NCBI RefSeq assembly: GCF_046630445.1
Contig: NC_092340.1
Coordinates: forward strand, 361,564,001-361,628,000
Reading direction: 5' to 3'
Length of the DNA: 64,000 nucleotides
Source of the DNA: Rutidosis leptorrhynchoides
Taxonomy: Eukaryota; Streptophyta; Magnoliopsida; Asterales; Asteraceae
A program made the translations under genes and the position numbers. Of the stretch, positions 56,244-64,000 are shown in pieces (within the stretch, counting starts at the first letter, position 1; every line of letters begins with the position of its first letter). The notes below the pieces were generated by a model that did not search any database, was not told the DNA's origin, and saw only the letters and a list, made by a program, of their open reading frames with translations.

Positions 56244-59200
56244 ATATACACGATTTTAAAAAAAAACTGTGACTAAATCGGAGCTACGAGTCCAAAGATA
56301 CCATAGATCTAACATTTTGGCCAAAGACACAAAATAACAAGCACCACGAACAGTCGGTGGTGTTTGGTGCGTGGTGCGAATTTGCGAGGAAAGATGTCTT
56401 TTTCAAAATCTAGACAACCTCGAATGGCAAGCACGTTCTGTGAGTCTTGCTCGTTGCCGTTTTAGGGTGGTCTTGAGAATTTCAGCACAATATGAAACTG
56501 AAGGTTATGCGCCGCCAAATGGTACTCCATCTGGCGGCGCATATTAATGATTTAAAAATGCGTGTTTGATGACGTGACATTAGATTCAAAATTATATGCG
56601 TTATACATAATTACATTGCGAGTGAAATAATAGGCCATAAAACTATATATACTCTGCTAAGTCATGCATACACAAAAATAATAATACGATATAAATTGAA
56701 AACGTTCAAAGAGAACATTAAAAATGAGTAAAATGTGTTTTTTCTGAATCCTGACGACCTCGAATGTCAAGACACTATCCAGGATTCTTGATATTAGGGT
56801 CGTTTTAGAGTGATCTCGAGAATTTCAGCACAACCTGAAACCAAAGGTTATGCGCCGTCAAATGTTACTCCATTTGGCGGCGCATATTAGTGATTTAAAA
56901 AGCGTGTTTAATGAAGTGACATTAAATTCAAAATTATATGTGTTACACATAATTACATTGTAACTGAAATAATAGGCCTTAAAACAATATGTACCATGCT
57001 AAGTAATGCGTACACAAAAGGATTAATATGAAAGAAATTCAAAACGGTCAAAATCGAAAAAAGAGAAAATTGAAGGCTTTAGAGGTCGCGTTTCAAAAAA
57101 TATTTGGGACAAACCGCCTACGTTAGTTTGCCAACGCATAGATCCCGAAAAAATACACGATTTAAAAAAACGGTGACTAAATCGGAGCTACAAGTCAAAA
57201 GATACGATAGATCTAACATTTTGACCATAGACACAAAACAACAAGCACCACGAACAGTCGGTGGTATTTTGTGCGTGGTGCGAATTTGCGAGGAAAGATG
57301 TCTATTTCAGAATCTTGATGAACTCGAATGGTAAGCACGTTCAGAGAGTCTTGCTGTTTCATTTTAGGGTGGTCTTGAGAATTTACAGTACAATTTGAAA
57401 CTGAAGGTTATGCGGCGCCAAATGGTACTCCATCTGGCGACGCAAATTAATGATTTAAAAAAGCGTGTTTGATGAAATGATATTAGATTCAAAATTATAT
57501 GCGTTAAACATAATTACATTGCGAGTGAATTAATAGGCCTTAAAACTATATATACCATGCTAAGTCATGCATATCCAAAACTAATAATACGATATAAATT
57601 GAAAATGTTCAAAGAGAACATTAAAAATGAGTAAAATGTCTTTTTCGGCATCCTGACGACCTCGAATGTCAAGACACTATCTAGGAGTCTTGATGTTAGG
57701 GTTGGTTTAGGGCGATCTCGAGAATTTCAGAACAATCTAAAACAAAAGGTTATGCGCCGCCAAATGTTACTCCATTTTGTGGCTCATATTAGTGATTTAA
57801 AAAGCGTGTTTAATGAAGTGAAATTAGATTCAAAATTATATGTGTTATATATAATTACATTGTAAGTGAAATTATAGGCCGAAAAATACACGATTAAAAA
57901 AACGGTGACTAAATCGGAGCTACGAGTCAAAAGATACGATAGATCTAACATTTTGGCCAAAGACACAAAACAACAAGCACCACGAATCGTCAGTGGTGTT
58001 TGGTGCGTTGTGCAAATTTGCGAGGAAAGATGTCTTTTTCGAAATCTAGAAGACCTCGAATGGTAAGCACGTTTAGAGAGTCTTGCTCGTTCGGCTGTTT
58101 TAGGGCGACCTTGAGAATTTCAGCACAATCTGAAACTGAAGGTTATGCGCCGCCAAATGGTACTCCATCTGGCAGCGCATATTAATGATTTAAGAAAGCG
58201 AGTTTAATGAAGTGACATTAGATTCAAAATTATATGCGTTATACATAATTATATTTCGAGTGAAATAATAGGCCTTAAAACTATATATTCCATGCTAAGT
58301 CATGCATACATAAAACTAATAATACAATTTAAATTGAAAACGCTCAAAGAGAACATAAAAAATGAGTAAAATGTCTTTTTTCAGCATCCTGACGACCTCG
58401 AATGTCAAGAAACTATCGAGGAGTCTTGATGTTAGGGTCGTTTTAGGGTGATCTCGAGAATTTCAGCACAATCTGAAACCAAAGGTTATGCGGCGCCAAA
58501 TGTTACTCCATTTGGCGGCGCATATTTGTGATTTAAAAAGCGTGTTTAATGAAGTGACATTAGATTCAAAATTATATGTGGTATACATAATTACATTATA
58601 ATTAAAATAATAGGCCTTAAAATAATATGTACCATGCTAAGTCATGCATACACAAAAGGATTAATATTAAAGAAATTCAAAACGCCCAAAATCGAAAAAA
58701 GACAAAATTGAAGGCCTTCGAGGTCTCGTTTCAAAAAATATTTGGGACAAACCTCCTACGGCAGTTTGCCAATCTATAGATCACAAAAAAATACACGATT
58801 TAAAAAAAACAGTGACTAAATCGGAGCTACGAGTCAAAAGATACGATAGATCTAGCATTTTGGTCAAAGACATAAAACACCAAGCACCACGAACCATCGG
58901 TGGTGTTTGGTGCGTGGTGCGAATTTGCGAGGAATGATGTCTTTTTCGAAGTCTAGACGACCTCGAATGGCAAGGACATTCTGAGAGTCTTGCTCGTTCG
59001 GTCGTTTTAGGGTGATCTTGAGAATTTCAGCACAATCTGAAACTGAAGGTTATGCGCCGCCAAATGGTACTCCATCTGGCGGCGCATATTAATGATTTAA
59101 AAATGTGTGTTTCATGATGTGACATTAGATTCAAAATTATATGTGTTATACATAATCACATTGCGGGTGAAATAATCGGCCTTAAAACTATATATACTAT

Positions 59201-62200
59201 GCTAAGTCATGCATACACAAAACTAATAATACGATATAAATTGAAAACGTTCAAAGAGAACATAAAAATGAGTAAAATATCTTTTTTTGGTAACCTGACA
59301 ACCTCGAATGTCAAGACACTATGCAAGATTCTTGATGTTAGGGTCGTTTTAGGGTGATCTCGAGAATTTCAGCACAATCTGAAACCAAAGATTATGCGCC
59401 GTCAAATGTTACTCCATTTGGCGGCACATATTTGTGATTTAAAAGGCGTGTTTAATGAAGTGACATTGGATTCAAAATTATATGTGTTATACATAATTAC
59501 ATTGTAAGTTAAATAAAAGGCTTAAAATAATATGTACCATGGTAAGTCATGCATACACAAAAGGATTAATATGAAAGAAATTCAAAACGGTCAAAATCGA
59601 AAAAAGGTAAAATTGAAGGCTTTCGAGGTCTCGTTTCGAAAAATATTAGGGGCAAACCGCCTACGGCAGTTTGCCAACACATAGATCCTGAAAAAATACA
59701 CGATTTAAAAAAACACGGTGACAAAATTGGAGCTACGAGTCAAAAGATACGATAGATCTAACATTTCTTCCAAAGACACAGAACAACAAGCATCTCGAAC
59801 CGTCGGTGGTGTATGGTGCGTGGTGCGAATTTGCGAGGAAAGATGTCTTTTTCAGAATTTAATGACCTCGAATGGCAAGCACGTTCAGAGAGTCTTGCTC
59901 GTTCGACTGTTTTAGGGTGATCTTGAGAATTTCAGCACAATCTGAAACTGAAGGTTATACGCCGCCAAATGGTACTCAATCTGTCGGCGCATATTATTGA
60001 TTTAAAAAAGCGTGTTTGATGAAGTGATATTAGATTCAAAATTATATACGTTATACATAATTACATTGCAAGTGAAATAATAGGCCTTAAAATTGTATAT
60101 ACTATGCTAAGTCATGCATACATAAAACTAATAATACGATATAAATTGAAAACGTTCAAAGAGAACATTAAAAATGAGTAAAATGTCTTTTTTCGGCATC
60201 CTGACTGTGATGACCCGGGAATTTTCGACCAAATTTAAACTTAATCTTTATATGATTTCGATACGATAAGCAAAGTATTGAGTCTAGAAAATTTTGAAAC
60301 GATGTTCATATATTCAATTGACCTTCAACTATCTCAGACGATTCACGAACGACTATTTGTAAATAGATATGTGTATATATATATAAATAATATTTTGAAG
60401 TGTAATTTGAAATATTAAATGATTGTAATACTCATTTAATGTGCCGATTGATATTAAGCAAGTTTAATTCGAACTTATATGATTTTAAATAAACGGTGAT
60501 TCGAAAATGAGTTCTATAAATCATAGACTTATTAAAAATGTATTTAGGAGCTGATTGTTAAATTTTAAAACTTTTTATATTTTACCTAGAATTGAGAGAG
60601 ACAGTTGATGTAGTTTTTATTTAATAAATTAATGATCGAATTTTATACTATAATGACCAAAATAAATAAATATAGTTAATTTAGAAATATGAGATTTTTC
60701 CGAAGACTTTTGTCCGCCACTGATTAACAACGGACCTCGATATACTTTCCCTAATAAATTGTCGGTACTAATAATATCCGGTTGTTTTACTGTTGTTCTT
60801 AAACTCACATGTCTTATAATTTATTATTATTAATTATTATTATACTAATATTATTAACTTTGACATTCCTTTACAGTTGTATATTACTACCATTTGATCC
60901 CTAGTGAACTGGCCATCACCATCCTTTGAATTTAAACTGTGCCTAATTAGATTATTGTTCTTGATTGATTTAAAATCACGGGGTAATATGTATATTTATA
61001 TAATATATCCACTACTCTCCCTCTCACATTCCTACTTCTGCATCCACATTAGAATACCACAAACCAACCACAACCCACCCACATTACTCTTCATGTCTCT
61101 CAAACAATCGAAGCAACATCCTTGATCCAAGCAAATCACCACAGTTCATCATTTTTGGCTTTCGCCATTGTTAGTCAGTTCATAACTCGCGTAATGTTTC
61201 CTTTTCTCTTCTTTATTTATATTATATACTTCGTTTCTACCTGATAAACGTTTAATACACAAACCCATATCAAGTGCTACTTATTTCTGTGTTGTTCGAA
61301 GAAGAAACCCACCTCAAGAAAAACCACCATTAACATCCCTCATCGAAACTATTACGGGTTCTATAGTAAACCAAAAACAACCATCGCCACCCTCTCAACC
61401 TACCTCTCTCTTTTACTCCCTCTCTATATATGTTGTTCTTCTTTCTGTTTAATCATATCAATCACCAACACCACCATGATCACCCTCATCATGAACCAAT
61501 TCTATTTCTATGATTCAATGACCGAACAACTTCTAATATGGATTTATGCTACGGCAGTTAATTGTGAACATCCAAGCAATGAAACCCATGATCACCACCA
61601 CCCTAGAATCACTCTAAAACCCAAACAACCTCACTAGTCTGCTGCTACATGATTCTATTCCGTATGCAACACCTTTGAATATCATGCTGTACTGCTGCAG
61701 CGTGTGTTTCTGTCTCACCCAACAACTACAACACCCACCATCATCAATATACCACTGCTACCTAGAGTTACAAGATCGTGAACTTCTAACCATTTAAAGT
61801 TGATATGATCGAATAGTATTAAAAGGGATTAAAAGTAATGGAATGTAAAGTGATTGTGGAAAATAATAGAATTATGCATAAAGTAAGAATAAGCCATGAT
61901 TGGATACTAGGGTCGGTTTATAAAGAGATATGATAATAATGTTGTTACATAAAATGACAATATACAGAATGACAAAGAGATAATTATGATTAGGATGAGA
62001 TATAATAAACCGAGACCCTACTTACTCCATTAGCGTTTCCTATCTTGATTTTTTTTTCTCTTCTGTCTACCTTAAACCACCATATCTTTGGGCTGTGACT
62101 AATTTTGTTGTTGGGCCATATGTTGGGTCGTGGACTTTGAATCCAAATAAAACTGCTGTTGGGCCACTAAATCGAATTCATAAAAACCCACAATTTAGTT

Positions 62201-63080
62201 GGGCTTCTTCTAAGTTTGATCCAGTAACACCTCGTATGATATTCGATGAAGACAGAAAAGATTGTAATCTGTATCAACTCTAATCGATCACCACTTAAGT
62301 CACCATCAAAACCATTATGCTTCCTGTTTTACAGCTCGAACTAAACAACCACCATATGTGCTGTTGCTATTACTTTTCGTAAACCATCTTGTAACCATGG
62401 TATGCTTGCTGCAGTCGCTAATTCCCTTTCTATTTTAAACTGATCAACAACACCCATCGAATAGGCTTCTTTTTCTCTTATTGTTGTTGGGCCAATTTAC
62501 TTTATGCTGGATTGGGCCGTTACTACCTGCTGCTGTTGTTCCTTTTTGTAACCCAACAAACCATGACAATTTATGAAAGTAACCATGATGATGGTGGTTT
62601 ACAACTAACGTGATATTGAAGTTGATATGGTGATGAACGTTATGAACGAGAGTGATGATCAAGATGATATGCTAGTGAATGAGAGGGTTACGGTTAAAGA
62701 TGATAATGATGATAATCGTGATGTTAAGAGGTGATGGGAGGACATGATGATAATAGTAAAATGAGAATTATGATGTTAAGATAATAATGATAATTAGGTT
62801 ATAATTAGAGTAACAAGTATTATGATGATGGTAGTAATGAAATAAGGAGGATGATTCAAGAAAGATGGTTATGATGTAGTGTATGATAAGTAATAGATTT
62901 GATGATGTACGTGGACAAGATGAAATGATAATAATGGTGAGCATGACTAGTTAATCATAAAATGAAAATAAGATGCTGGTGTTGTGATATTGATTATGGA
63001 TGGTGATAAAGTTATGAAAGGATGATGATGATGAACGCGTATGATGGGTTAAAAGAATTTAAGAGTTAATTAAATTGCAA

Positions 63081-63156
63081 GGCGGAGTAATGGTTATGGA
63101 TATTATCAGTTTAGCGGGACGTCGCGGGTTCAAACTCGGATTTGGGCATTTTTTTT
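63081..63156 (+). other. tRNA-like / SINE-like pol III promoter remnant
   Basis: An A-box-like GGCGGAGTAATGG (63081) and a B-box GGTTCAAACTC (63127-63137) are about 45 nt apart and are followed by a run of Ts (63149-63156). No cloverleaf can be completed, so a SINE head or relic is more likely than a tRNA gene. Confidence 0.4.
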
Positions 63157-63201
63157 AGAGTTACTCTATTGAGGTAGTTACATATTATTATTACTATTAT
63201 T

Positions 63202-63318
<117 letters not shown>

Positions 63319-63640
63319 ATAAATTACTATCAAGTATTATTAGTATTTATTATTAGTATTAAGATTTAGGATCAAAATTATAATTTTATTGTAAAAAATA
63401 ATACAACTTTTTATTATTTAATATCATTAATATTTTTATTATCATTATTATTATTTTTATCATTATTATTATTAATATTAACATTATTATTAAAATTTTT
63501 ATTATTTTTAATATTATTACTATCATTACTTTGACCATTATTATTATTAGAATTATTGTAATATTATTATTATCATCAATATTACTACTAATATTATTAT
63601 TATTACAATACAATCAAAGTTAGTTAAAAATAATATATAC

Positions 63641-63648
63641 ATATATAT

Positions 63649-63724
<76 letters not shown>
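63641..63724. repeat. (TA)n microsatellite
   Basis: A long TA run close to the window end within the X-like LTR. Confidence 0.95.
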
Positions 63725-63727
<3 letters not shown>

Positions 63728-64000
63728 ACTATATTTTATAAATTATTTATTTAAAGTATATAAAGTAAATATATTTAAGTTAATAACGAAACACATGAAT
63801 TACCAAAAATAACACTTATATTAATAATAATACATAAATTTATTTGACTTCAATTATATGTGTTAATATATACATAAATGATATAGGTTCATGAATCCGA
63901 GGCTAACCTTACACTTGTTCAATGATGTTATATGTATTTTTACTACAAAATACATTATGGTGAGTTTCATTTGATCCCTCTTTACTCATTACATTTTTGG

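Larger units (their letters stand above)
55529..60205 (+). repeat. Satellite array, right part
   Basis: A/B alternation continues. A hairpins lie near 56507, 57410, 58143, 59050 and 59955; B hairpins lie near 55582, 56849, 57750, 58487 and 59392. One B-to-A interval is shortened by a deletion near 57880. One unit holds a foreign insertion (55884-56243). The last B unit is cut at 60205 by the next LTR. Confidence 0.9.

Noticed and set aside
60904..61125. 73-codon ORF in the X-like LTR
   Set aside because: It lies in pyrimidine-rich LTR sequence with no motif or homologue in LTR 1 or 2 of X.
63081..63156. Functional tRNA gene
   Set aside because: Acceptor and anticodon stems cannot be paired; only the two box motifs fit.

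Overview
This window is repeat-dominated plant nuclear DNA: AT-rich, with no intact host gene and no bacterial-type organisation. The LTR families (long LTRs starting TGTGATGACCC, TGTAACATCCC and TGTAACGACCC, and Athila-type elements with a tRNA-Asp-like primer site) suggest a eudicot, probably Asteraceae. The family assignment is inferred from recollection of such LTRs, not from a search.

Layout. 1-4125: the 5' part of a minus-strand Ty3/gypsy element (element T) with a broken gag-protease region, primer site and 5' LTR. 4126-4188: a scrap of the gag gene of a third element, which was the target of both neighbours. 4189-33597: a plus-strand non-autonomous LTR element (element X) arranged LTR - internal - LTR - partial internal. 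Its internal region encodes one small coiled-coil protein and carries a broken fragment of a host poly(A)-binding-protein gene. Its second LTR is split by a complete minus-strand Athila element, E1 (13163-31361, target duplication GCATG). 33598-35758: a truncated minus-strand LTR of another family. 35839-60205: a satellite array built of alternating A and B half-units, each with a GC-rich hairpin. The array is interrupted by a second complete Athila element on the plus strand, E2 (38657-55528, target duplication GTGTC), and by about 360 bp that look like an organellar group II intron fragment. 60206-64000: the start of a diverged X-like LTR running off the window.

E1 and E2 belong to one family and lie in opposite orientation, so they explain each other. 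Each has gag-pol in one frame, a 138-codon ORF with a zinc-knuckle-like motif, a perfect splice donor after it, a tiny first exon plus a 635-637 nt intron leading into an env-position ORF, and a long 3' region with small sense and antisense ORFs before the polypurine tract. E2 gag-pol has only two nonsense codons, while E1 gag-pol has at least ten breaks. For the env-position ORF the balance is reversed.

The most unusual signal is non-coding. LTRs of three different families (T, X and Athila) each carry a pair of short perfect or near-perfect CpG-rich palindromes upstream of the TATA box, and in Athila the same palindrome pair recurs in the leader and just ahead of the env-position exon.
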